Assembly: GCA_004380135.1 (NCBI GenBank)
Contig: QXCR01000021.1
Location: forward strand, 1 to 64,000
Origin: Stemphylium vesicarium
Taxonomy: Eukaryota; Ascomycota; Dothideomycetes; Pleosporales; Pleosporaceae
Direction of reading: 5' to 3'
DNA: 64,000 nt
Part shown: positions 53,818 through 64,000 of the stretch, one piece after another
How positions within the stretch are numbered: the stretch's first letter is position 1
Layout of the letters: each line of letters starts with the position of its first letter
Made by a program: the position numbers and the translations under genes
The notes under the pieces: generated by a model
Told to the model about the DNA's origin: nothing
Seen by the model: the letters and a program-made list of their open reading frames with translations, nothing else
Database searches by the model: none

Positions 53818-56762
53818 ATGGCGTGGCAACCGCAAGAAGAGCCTTTACGGCAACTGGCCCAGTGCCTGAGCGACTCGCTGAGCGGCCATGATCCGAATGC
53901 GCGAAAGAATGCCGGAGAGGTCAGTATCGCCCCTCTGCCCGCTCCGGGGCTGCATTGTGCTGACCGCGACGCCTACACAGATGCTCAAATCGGCGCAAAC
54001 CTCACCTGATATCGACAAGTACCTAGCCTACGTATTTTCGAATGACCAGCCCCCGGCTGGCGTCAACATGAATGCGACCCAATACTTTCAAGCGCGTGCT
54101 GCCGCAGCCGTTATGCTCAAGAACGACGTAAAGACCACCTACAAGGCCATGCCTGACTCCACCAAGGACTACATACGCTCAGTGATCCTCGTCGGTCTAC
54201 AAGACTCGGCATCGCAAATACGGGGTTATGCGGGCAATGTCATAACAGAAATTGTGCGCCAGGGAGGTATCATGGGATGGCCACAGATCCTCTCAGAACT
54301 GATTGCCATGGTCAGCAACGCCGACGGCAACAGCTCAAACCAGGCGCAAGAAGGCAGTATGAGCGCATTACTCAAGATATGTGAGGACAACAAGAGGGCC
54401 CTCGACAGGCAATACCAGGGACAGAAGCCTCTCGACTTCATATTCCCGAAGCTCCTCGAACTCACCACAAGCTCTCAGCCTCGGGTACGCGCTGACGCGT
54501 TAGCTGCTATCAACGTTTTCGTCCCAGAGAAGCCACCGACTGTCATCTCTCACATCGATACGCTGCTGCAACAGCTTTTCTCATTAGCCGGCGACTCTAG
54601 TGAAGATGTGCGCAAGCACGTATGCCGAACCTTTGTTCACATTGCCGACATCGCCCCTCAAAAGATAACACCGCACATGGACGGTCTGGTCGAGTTCATG
54701 GTCACACAACAACGCACACCAAACAATCCAGATTTGGCCCTTGATGCGGCCGAGTTCTGGCTTTGCGCTAGTGAAGACGAGAAAATGAGGGGTCATCTCG
54801 GCCCGTACCTGGCCAAGATAATACCCGTCTTGCTTGCAAGCATGGTGTACAGTGAAGATGAGATCCTGCGTCTTGAGGGCGAAGAGGAAGATTATGAGGT
54901 CGAGGACCGGGAACAGGACATCAAGCCCACCTTCGCATCGAGCAAAGCTGGAAGGCTCACTACCAACGCAAATGGCGAGACCGTCCCAGCCGCAAACGGA
55001 GCACAGGGTGTCCCAGCTGAGGAGATTGATGATGATTTAAGCGACGGCGAGATCGACGACGACGATGATGATGACGAGTTTGGAGACCCAGAAGAACAGT
55101 GGAATCTCCGAAAGTGCTCCGCCGCGGCTCTCGATGTCCTCGCGTCAGTGTTCCATGAAGCGGTTTTCGAAGCGACTCTTCCTTACCTGACAAATAACCT
55201 GAATCATGCGGAATGGCCCAACCGTGAATCCGCAGTCCTTGCGCTTGGCGCTATTGCGGATGGCTGCATGTCCGTGGTTGAACCGCATCTTCCTATGCTC
55301 ACCCCATTCCTTATCACACTTTTGGAGGACCCTAAGCCTGTCGTTCGCCAGATCACTTGCTGGACGCTTGGACGCTATTCGGGATGGGCTTCTCATCTTG
55401 ACGCGAGTGGCAAGAAACAGTTCTTTGAGCCGGTCATGGAGGGCATCTTGATGAAGATGCTTGACAGGAACAAGCGTGTGCAGGAAGCTGCGGCATCTGC
55501 TTTCGCAAACCTGGAAGAAAAGGCAAACACTGAACTGTCGCAATACTGCGGCGTCATTGTTCGTCAATTTGTCCAATGCTTTTCGATGTACAAGGACAGG
55601 AACATGTTCATCTTATACGACTGCGTTCAGACGCTAGCCGAACATGTTGGTCCCGACCTGTCCAACGACGAGCTCGTTCAGATGCTCATGCCTGCCCTCC
55701 TCCAACGCTGGAACAAGGTTTCTGACCAGTCGAGGGAGATGTTCCCGCTCTTGGAATGTCTTTCGTATGTCGCTACAGCCCTTGGGCCCAAATTTGCTCC
55801 ATACGCCGCCGGAATCTTTGCCAGATGCATCAAGATTATACACCGCAATCTCGAGGAGGGTGTCATGGCTTCTGAGATTAATGGTTTCGAACCTCCGGAC
55901 AAGGATTTCTTGGTCACAAGCCTCGACCTGCTCAGCGCTATCATACAGGCCCTACATGGCCAAGATAGCGCAACCCTCATTACGCAAGCACCGACTTTCT
56001 TCCAACTCCTAGCTGTCTGTATGAGGGATCCAAACAACGACGTGCGGCAGTCTGCTTATGCTCTCCTCGGAGACTGCGCCATTTACGTCTTCCAGCAGCT
56101 CCAGCCTTGTCTACCCGATATCTTGACAATCTTGATCACACAACTGGAAGTCTCTCAAGTAGACTCCGATGGTCTGGAGACGGGATACTCAGTCATTAAC
56201 AATGCCTGCTGGTCTGTTGGCGAGATTGCCATGTGTCACAAGGAAGGCATGCAGCCGTATGTCGAGAAGCTATTGCAGAAGCTAGGTACCATCCTGTTCG
56301 ATGAGAGGGTTCCGGAGTCCCTTAATGAGAACGCAGCAATCGCTCTCGGTCGCCTAGGCCTTGGATGCGCATCATCGTTGGCCGTTCATCTTGCGCAAAT
56401 CGCTCCGGCTTTCATCCGCGCCATCAAGAAGGTTCAATGGACGGACGAAAAATGCCACGCTCTAAACGGCTTCATGCTGATTGTGCTAGCCAATCCCGGT
56501 GCTATGGAACAATCTCTGCTTGAGTTTTTCAGCGACATGTCGATGGCTGACCGTAATGTCGTACACGGCCCGGCGGGACGGCAGGTGAAGGACACTTTCG
56601 AAAAGGTAAGGCAATTAAGTATCATCATTCGTATTCATGGCTAGCTAACACTATAACCAGGTCATCGTGCAATACAAGAGCATGATTCCAAACTTCGACG
56701 CTTTCCTCGGCGGTCTTCCTGCTGAGCAACAAGCCCGTTTCCGGGAGCTGTACAGCGTCTAA
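53818..56762 (+). CDS. KAP104: Transportin / karyopherin beta-2 (KAP104)
   Basis: Nuclear import receptor for PY-NLS cargo such as RNA-binding proteins, acting with Ran-GTP. Exons 53818..53919, 53981..56605 and 56661..56762, 942 aa; introns GTCAGT..ACACAG and GTAAGG..AACCAG are phase 0. The start sits in a near-ideal CCACCATGG context. The protein is a chain of HEAT repeats: N-terminal YFQARAAAAVMLKNDVKTTYK, central WNLRKCSAAALDVLASVFHE, VVRQITCWTLGRYSGWASH, NKRVQEAAASAFANLEEKA, and C-terminal VINNACWSVGEIAMCHKEG and NENAAIALGRLGLG. The long acidic loop (about 375-420, with EEIDDDLSD and a poly-Asp run) between repeats is the transportin H8 loop that releases cargo on Ran-GTP binding, and it separates this protein from importin beta-1. 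Length and motif order fit well. Confidence 0.95.
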
Positions 56763-59700
56763 GCATCTATCTTTTCAATCATTCTTTCGTGTGGCACAGC
56801 GGGCGTTGAATATGGGTGTATGGCTTAGAGGAAGAGAAGGAAATACCAAATGAAGGGGCCCAACACACTACCACGATCCACGCGGATGTGTGCAAGTCGC
56901 ACCCCCCAAATAAAAGAACGGGAACGAATCAATGAAAGCATTTACGGCAAAGGGTGGGCAAAGGTTTCCCATGGCATCTATAGACACATTTGTTTCTTAT
57001 CTCTTCCCAGCGAGCGAAGCCTTTTGAATCTTTCTTTTCTTTTCTTACATCTCACGAGAGGGCGACGAAACGACATTTCCAGGGCGTTGTTTTTCTCTCA
57101 TCATATATTCTCTGTGTGCTGTTTTGTTGCACATAACAAGTATTCCATAGCCAAAGTAGATAGCTTAGCTTAGTTCACATGTCATATAAAGCGACAAATC
57201 TAGCGTTGTTCTTTAGTCTGTCTGAGACAATACTGATGTATTCCGTGTCTGGTGTACGTTAGTGACGAGTGCATGGGGGAGTGAGTTCAAAGTTTACGCT
57301 CGAAGACTTTTTCCCCCGGCCTCAGTACTGTGGTGGCAGTCCTTTGGCATACCCATTAACATTGGCTTTATCATATTCATTGAACCTAGTCGAGTGTACC
57401 TACCAGTCAACCTAGACATCTGGAGTGACGAACTAAATCATATGCATCCACAGTCCCATCACGCGCCAGCCATCAACAGCATCACCCCTTATCCATACAG
57501 TGCGCTCAACCCCCCCTACAACGGCTTTGTGCCTACACGACAATATCCTCTTCCCCGCTTATCAGTCCTCCCCCCAATTCAAAGAAGGTTTACCAACCCC
57601 GATTACGCGCGTGCAGTCAAGGATGCTCTTTTTTTTTCCTCCACGTGGAAATAACGGCTTTACCAACCGCCGTAATTGTCCGTTGTACATCGCGCTTCGC
57701 CCCTGACATCATCAGCAGCAGAAAACCCGTTGATGGCAGCCGATGACATGCACAGAGAAGGAAAAACCAGGGTTTATTCTTTTTCAAGTGCGATTATTAT
57801 GGCTACGTGGTTGTGAGAGGGCTAAAACGGATGTGGATGTCCGGGACCATGGGCGGAAAGTGAAAAGGGGGAGGGGCGTTAGATTTGGTGGGCGTCGTAC
57901 AACGGGTTCCCTCTCTCTTTTGCTGTCAAGGGGGTGAGGGATTCGATTGGACACGACTGTTATCTAGCGCTCCTGTTGTTCGGGAACAATTATGGTGGGC
58001 TTGGAGAGTGGCGATGTGTTTATCCCCTTGGTGGAAGGCAGAGTTCGCATAGGGGGTAGAGTAAGTTGCGTTAGGTCACGGCTTGATGAGGCGTCAGATG
58101 ACTGGGATCGGTGAAATATGAGTGGTGCAGTGTGAAAGATGCTTTGAGGGGCGTCTAGACTTTGTCACCTTTGCCATTTCGCTGCAATGCGTGCGGACTG
58201 TCAAGGTTCTGGTCTATTTTTGAATTTTGCGTTGAAGAAGACTGGATCCTCGTAGGGCAACATGAAAGTTTGAACGTGAAATAGGAACACCTGTTCCTGC
58301 TTATTTCTTTGCCCTTTGACCTGAAAGGTCACATTTTGAAGCAGTCAGGTTGCATGAAAACGTAGTTTTGGGTTGTTGCCAGGGTTTGAGCTGAGATGCA
58401 TAGGGGGTATTGTTGTACGAAGAAACAGACATGGGCGTAATCATGCCAATCGACTGATTGATCCTAAGTCTGCGAAAAAAAAAAATAAGTGGATTGAAGC
58501 AAGAGACAGCAGTAACTATCGCGGTGAAGGGTGGCGATGAGCTGACATTTCGAAAACAAGCAGCTTCTCGCTATTCTTGCTACGTTAGCAAGTGATGGCG
58601 ATATCGCATAGCCCGCAGTTATGCAGTCACAATACAGCAACTTGGACGAAAGTAAGACAACTAGCGATTACTGAACCGTGATCCCCCGAGGTATGGGTTC
58701 ATGTAGGCCCCACCCGCATTACCTTACTTTGCTGCAATCCTTGCGCATTAGCGAGCATTGCCCATCGACGTACGATTACTACTCAAACTTGCGAAACACA
58801 AAAAGATGAAACTTGGCCGTTGGAGATACAGGTATTCGCAAGAAGCGCCGGCGAGACCGATGAGGTCAGAAGAGCGCCGGCTTTATCGGCATTCTGGCGA
58901 TTTGCATGATTCCTGCATGGAAATCTCCACGAAGGCTCACGACTCAAAGTCCTAGTGTCGATCGTGTGGGGATGCGACTATTGGAAGGAATTTCGTCGAT
59001 GATTGCTACAAACGACTCAATGGCCGGTCCGAATGTTTCATAGTACGAGCTTTTTTCCCCTCCCAGTTGCTCGCAATGGGGAACGGCAAGGGTTTGCAGT
59101 TTGTTCAAACTGGTTTTCGAGTTCTTTCGGGTAGGCCGCATGAAGCGTTTGGTGCGACGATATATTGGCAATATCAACAATGGAGGGCTTTTGATAAGAC
59201 TACGTGGTATCGGATCGCCGGTTATGATGTAGGTGGTTGCAGAAGATGCTGCGAAGGTGTATGTTCGGCCGCTGGGAGTGGAGAAGACCCCAGTGTTCGG
59301 ACTAGACATTGTGCACGCGATGGTCCGTGACAGTGGAGAGGACATGTGTTTCTTGTGTCGCATGCCACACCTGCCGGTACACTCGCATCCCGCGCCAATG
59401 GTATGGCAGGTGTAACCTTTTTATAGCTCTTTACCGACGGGTGGAGAGGGATGCTTTGCATAGTGGTGCAGGTAGAATGTGGCTTACAGACAGCTGGATG
59501 ATTGTGTATCGCGTGCTGGGGTGCGGTTTGTTAAACGTGCATATCGTGCCGCCTTGGCTAGCATGTCTCTATTGGGTGTGACCGATCGCATTGGTATCGC
59601 GAAAAGACGAAGGCTGTTCAGACGTCATTGGGTGTATCTATAGAAATTGTCAATTACCCTTTGCGGCTACAAGAGTTTTGTTAGTGCGCAGAGTCTTAGT

Positions 59701-62352
59701 GCAGCCTTCACTTTCACAAGTCGGCAGTCGTCGGAAAAGACCGAAAGCGCAACGCACGTTGAAGGCGTCGACTGAATGGACAGGTTCCAAGCTTCTGTTG
59801 CAGACCTGCGTGCAGAACCCCAGGAATGGCATGGGTAACCCTAGATGCATGTCGGCTGCAAGCACCTAGGGTAAAGTGAGGTTAATCCTAAGAATAGCTG
59901 CTGGGGATCTATCCTAACCAAACATGCCCCCGAGCCGGCTGTGGCTTCACTCACACTAGTCGGCGAATACACATTTTGTCGCGTGGAGCTGTTTTCGCGC
60001 GTCTCGCAAAGTTGTCTAGTAGAGACCTTAGGCTCGGACTCTGCAAACGGAGGATCGATTGGCCGCTCTGCGATACCACAATGTGGTTCCTTTCTTAGAC
60101 CTCGTATCTCGTGACATGTACCTTTTTCGTTAACCAGGGTCCACCGGAGGAGGGAGAGACAGAGAACAGCGTCATAGCCAGCCCTATAGCTAGCTTCCGA
60201 TGGTTGGAGGTCCGCTGGGCATGTTCGGCGACGAGATGTTAGTGTACATGTAGTCTGCCCGGCCAAGCAGTTTATGCATGAGTCCAGATCACGGGACATT
60301 GCGAAGGTCACATGTGTTCGCAATCAGTCTCGCGTATTTTCACCGGCGAGCAATCTCCACTGCACCTTGATATCTGCTAGATGACGCGGGGGACGTTTAT
60401 GGTTTACCCAGTATTGCGACGGCGTTCCTGGGTAGCGAAGGGGCAAGGGGGGTTGCTGGGTTGCTCTGTCAGTGAGCTTAATCAGCAGGCTGTGGCGCTC
60501 GGCGAATAGCAAGCGACTAGCGGGAAAAACAAGAATAGAGCAGCTGGTCCGACGCCCGCCACGACTCGGCACAACTCGCTGCGAAGAGTAGCGGTATGGC
60601 ATGAGCCAGCGTAGTATCGATAAAAAATGAAGCCAGCGCGGGCACCATGGCCAGCGCGCGCGATCAAAAGGTGTAGACCCTTTTTGCGCGCAGTGTGCCA
60701 TCATTCGTCTGGTGACAGGTGACGCACGGAGAGCTATTCTTGGGTATCAGATATTGGCGGGCCCCGGCTTCCGCACTGTGTTAGCGATCTCTGGTGTGCC
60801 ATGGCCACCATCAGCGTGCTCTGCGCCATTCGCTGCTGGTGGTAGTGATGATGCTGCCTCATCAATGCGAATTGCGTAGGAAACAGGCTGGCCTTGCAAG
60901 GCCACCGTCCGCTCTCTGCAGTCGCGAGTCTGGCCCTCGACCGGGACCCGTCGCCCGCGCTCACCTCACCTCACTCTGGCGGCTCGCAGGCAGAGCCAGC
61001 ACGCTGCAAGAAAATTTAGCAGCGCGCGCCCCGAAGCTGACCCGTGGACCATTGCTCCCTCACCCACAATTATTCACGCGGCTTCGAACTACCCGTTACA
61101 GCTTGGCCCAGCACGCTATCCGCATGCTACTGGTCGATCCTTCTCCACGCACGGCCCGCGAGAGTGTTGGCCGTTCCTCGGTCGTCGGACCTGAATGGCC
61201 GTTTTTTTACGCCTCTTGCGCGCTGAGCCCCAGCTGGAAGCGGCTCATGCACCTGCACGCTCAAACGTCTCCGTTCCAAGCGGATTGACCAGGGGCTTTG
61301 AGCCAGAGAGGGCCACCCTCTGCTGCAACCCCCAGCTGAATGGGCCGTCGGCCAAAGACGAACATTCACCCTGCTGGGGCCTGAGGTCCCAAGTCTCGCC
61401 GCGCAGGGGTCCTCCCCATTGATCCATTCACCCCTCCAACGCCTCACCTGCCATGCCTTCAGCGCCCCAAGTCATGGCCTGCAATGCATCCCAGACGTCT
61501 CGCTCTAAAGAGGAGAGAGGGGTCCATGGCCGCCGGACAGAAGCTTAATCCCCACGGGAGTTACACCGGGGCTATGTCATACGAGCATGAGCCATCCGGT
61601 CCCATCTGTGAATCAATCAGTCCATCGACTGTAGCTCCCGCAAGCTTCTCTGTCCTCCCTGCTAGTCGCTCCCGTCTTGTCGGCTGCTACCCAAGTCCCC
61701 TCTCCGCTGCTCGTGGCGTCACTGCTATTTGCGTGGACGCTACGCTTCTGCTAAACGTGGTTGGCCCCGTTTCTTGACGTTTGTCGTCTCTGGGACCCGA
61801 GCACAAGTCACCCTGCGCTTTTGCTCACATACCACCCAAGTCCCTCCTTCAGCCTGGCGAGCCTCTAGTCGATTAGCCTTGTCCTGATCCTGCATGGTCA
61901 CGGTGCAGGGGGCAGGTTGCAGACAAGCTTGACCACATCCGCTGTCACCTCGTCCTGTCGTACCCTCGTTACCTGTCCGTCCGAGGTATCGCTGGCTTTG
62001 CGTCAATATCTTGCCAGCCCTAAAGCTATCTAAGCTTATCCTGTCTGCACTCTGCACTCTGCACTATATATCACCATAACGCCCATCGCCAGCCTCCAAA
62101 CCAACACCTTGTCCACTTTAGTCACCGGTTTCGACCCCATTACCCTCGCTTTATCAACCGCCCGCCAGATCTACAGCCTGCATATACACAGCCCCTCGCC
62201 AACCCAAAATCTTCTTCATCTTCAGGCATACCACCCAACGAGAGAACACCGCCTACGAACCCCATCCGTACCCTGACGTTTGCAACACCGAACGCGCCGT
62301 TCGGTCCAATTCCCACTTTCGCTAAACGACTTCATCTATCTCTTTAGAAAAA
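56763..62352. other. 5.6-kb gene-poor interval
   Basis: 3' flank of KAP104 (A/T-rich to about 57250), then a long stretch without a supported gene. Frames of up to 164 codons occur on both strands but lack domains and splice logic. From about 60,900 the plus strand becomes C-rich, and the last 450 bases look like a promoter and long pyrimidine-rich leader for the Zn2Cys6 gene. Long upstream regions are common for fungal regulators. No RNA gene or transposon coding sequence was recognised. Confidence 0.5.
62044..62072 (+). promoter_or_regulatory. Triple TCTGCAC repeat plus TATA box
   Basis: Three perfect tandem TCTGCAC units (62044-62064) run directly into TATATATC (62065-62072), about 280 bases before the Zn2Cys6 start codon. 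The placement and the CT-rich sequence that follows suggest the core promoter of that gene. The repeat could be a binding site array or simple slippage. Confidence 0.45.
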
Positions 62353-64000
62353 ATGGCTGGTCCCGGTGGTGGCCCTTCAAGGCGCAGCCATACCAAGTCC
62401 CGAAAGGGATGCAAGACGTGCAAGAGGAGGCATATTCGCTGTGATGAAACATTCCCGCAATGGTGAGCGCCAACGTCTTTTCTTTCAGAACTTACCAGCT
62501 AACAGCTACTCAGCCGCAACTGCACCAAGCACCAAGTCCGCTGTGATTACATGGACAGCCCCACTGCCATGATGCCAGAATCTCCTCAGTCTCCTCAGCA
62601 GCCCAACCTGCTCTGGACACCAGAAATTGAGGCTACGATCGAACTCTGGAGACAAACGGGAGAGTTCCCCTTCCCAGAGCTTCGAGTTTACCCCCAACCA
62701 CAATGGCGCGCTTTGACGACGGTTGATCTCCGTCTGGTACACCATCTATCTTCTATATCGAACGAGATGTTCAGGAACAGGACCTCGAAATCGACCCTTT
62801 GGACCGACATGATGCCCAAGTACGCACCAATCCCCCCCCCAATGCGACCATGCCCCAAAGCACCACTAACGTCTCTAGATTCTTGAGCATTGCCGCGACC
62901 CATCCATTCGTTATGCACAGCATCCTCGCATTCTCTGCCTCGCATTTGGCGTGGATCTCACAATCGACTGAAACCCGAAACTTAGCCTTCCACCACGCAA
63001 GTCTTGCTCTCAAGGGCCTGCACGACGGAATCACCAACTTTACCAAGCACAACTCAGATGCGGTGCTCGCATCTTCCCTTCTCCTTGCATGGCAAGCGAC
63101 TGACTGGTAAGGATGACCCAAGCAATGTGCTTATTTCAGAACTAACGCAGGGCACTTAGGCGAGGCTGGGCTTCTTTGGTTACCGGCACAAAAACAGTAG
63201 GTTGCCTGACGATCTTGCGAATTCAAAAGCTAACAGTAGAGCAGGTCATTCAGACCATGCAACCTTGGAGACACGAGTCTCTGTTTGCCGACTACATTGC
63301 AGAACACACCCCGATGCCTGACCGACATTTCATGAACCCGGTCTGCACCCCGATATCACAAGAAGCACGGAGAGAACAGATGAACGCTCTAGCCGACATT
63401 CACGCCTCTCTGCAACGACTTCAACCTTACTTGGTCCGCAACGAACAGGAATCGAAATGGGTCGACCAGCTCAAGGGCTACCTCGATCGTCTGAGATCAT
63501 CCAGTCAGCCACAGAGCCCCGAAGAGCAATTCAACCAACTATATGCCCTAAGGAAATGGTTGTTCTGGGTGCCAATTTCACTCTTGGCCGCCAAACGGGG
63601 AGACATCACTGTACTGGTAGTCTTGGCCCATTTCTATGCCACCGCGCTGGCCTTGGAGTCCATGTTCCCAGACGTCGCGTCTGTTTTCGTTGCAGATTTG
63701 TCTCTCCGTCCGTTGGAAGAGATCACCCAGCTGGTTCAGGGGTTCCAGGATCCACGATATGATTCTCGCATACAGACCATGTCATACCTGGTACAATTCC
63801 CGATCGACATGGCATCCTCATACAAGACGAGGCGAGAGTGGACAAGGCAACAAAGCATGGCAGTTCCCCCCATGCAGCAGCAATCGGCCTACGCATTGGA
63901 ATCCATCAATCAGGACCTCGAAAACCACATTACACAGTACAGTTACGGTCAAAGCCTGTCTCCCGCCTTTGCTCCATCACCGCTTACATTCCTCCCGACT
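62353..64000 (+). CDS. Zn2Cys6 transcription factor (3' end beyond window)
   Basis: Fungal binuclear-cluster regulator, truncated by the window edge. Exons 62353..62462, 62514..62819, 62879..63106, 63160..63196 and 63245..64000 (open at the end); phases agree, about 479 codons visible. The zinc cluster is C-KT-C-KRRHIR-C-DETFPQ-C-RN-C-TKHQVR-C (C-x2-C-x6-C-x6-C-x2-C-x6-C), residues about 20-47, assembled across intron 1 (GTGAGC..CTCAG) and preceded by RRSHTKSRKG. From about residue 75 the protein shows the helical middle region typical of one fungal-specific group: WTPEIEATIELWRQTG, VDLRLVHHLSSI, FLSIAATHPFVMHSILAFSASHLAW and LLAWQATDWRGWASLVTG. This arrangement resembles the sterol-uptake regulator-like (UPC2/ECM22-type) C6 proteins, but targets cannot be read from sequence. 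Exon 4 is only 37 bases; the intron 4 acceptor is GAGCAG. Confidence 0.9.

Noticed and set aside
58944..59363. 139-codon minus-strand frame and overlapping plus-strand frames
   Set aside because: Neither strand shows a domain or consistent exon chain.
61127..61447. GC-rich overlapping frames upstream of the zinc-cluster gene
   Set aside because: Frames on both strands are open simply because of high GC; they lie in the presumed promoter region.
1..64000. CRISPR arrays, bacterial operons, prophage or intact transposon genes
   Set aside because: None seen; intron-rich genes and fungal families show this is eukaryotic nuclear DNA.

Overview
The window is nuclear DNA of a filamentous ascomycete, most likely a dothideomycete of the order Pleosporales. 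The evidence is many short introns (about 40-180 bases) with GT..CTAAC/CTGAC..AG signals, fungus-specific families (class II cAMP phosphodiesterase, HET-domain protein, Zn2Cys6 regulator, SSH4, DFG5/DCW1 mannosidase), and the protein styles. The order is an inference from protein resemblance and was not tested by a search. Gene models were built by hand from reading frames plus splice signals; in nearly every case the exon phases add up to an uninterrupted protein.

Layout. 0.4-7 kb: cAMP phosphodiesterase (-), elongation factor 1B-gamma (-) and mitoribosomal protein uS9m (+), the last two divergent across 244 bases. 7-17.4 kb: gene-poor, with one Gln/Tyr/Pro-rich conserved protein (10.9-12.2 kb). 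17.4-25.2 kb: a hypothetical protein, an epoxide hydrolase, a 604-codon gene broken by five in-frame stops and no indels, and a GH76 cell-wall mannosidase, all on the minus strand. 26.3-29.5 kb: a hypothetical protein and a ZNF511-like zinc-finger protein (-). 30-36.7 kb: an EST1/SMG7-like protein and PAN3, two mRNA-decay-type genes in tandem (+). 37-41 kb: adenosine kinase (+) and a UBA-UAS-UBX protein (-). 41-47.3 kb: a truncated tRNA-Thr, a HET-domain gene with a 5-base duplication near its start, and an MFS transporter. 48-56.8 kb: SSH4 (-) and transportin/KAP104 (+). 56.8-62.3 kb: gene-poor. 62.35 kb to the end: a Zn2Cys6 regulator cut by the window edge.

The genes do not form a biosynthetic cluster. 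They are mostly housekeeping: translation (eEF1B-gamma, uS9m), mRNA turnover (EST1/SMG7-like, PAN3), protein traffic and degradation (SSH4, UBX protein, KAP104), nucleotide signalling and salvage (PDE1, adenosine kinase). A minority is accessory: HET, epoxide hydrolase, MFS, GH76 and the decayed gene. No virus, transposon with readable coding sequence, CRISPR array, rRNA or intact tRNA was recognised.

The most unusual items are the decayed gene with only stop-type substitutions (compatible with RIP-like mutation), the HET gene shifted by a 5-base tandem duplication, an in-frame 188-residue N-terminal extension on PAN3, and a presequence-like alternative start on adenosine kinase.
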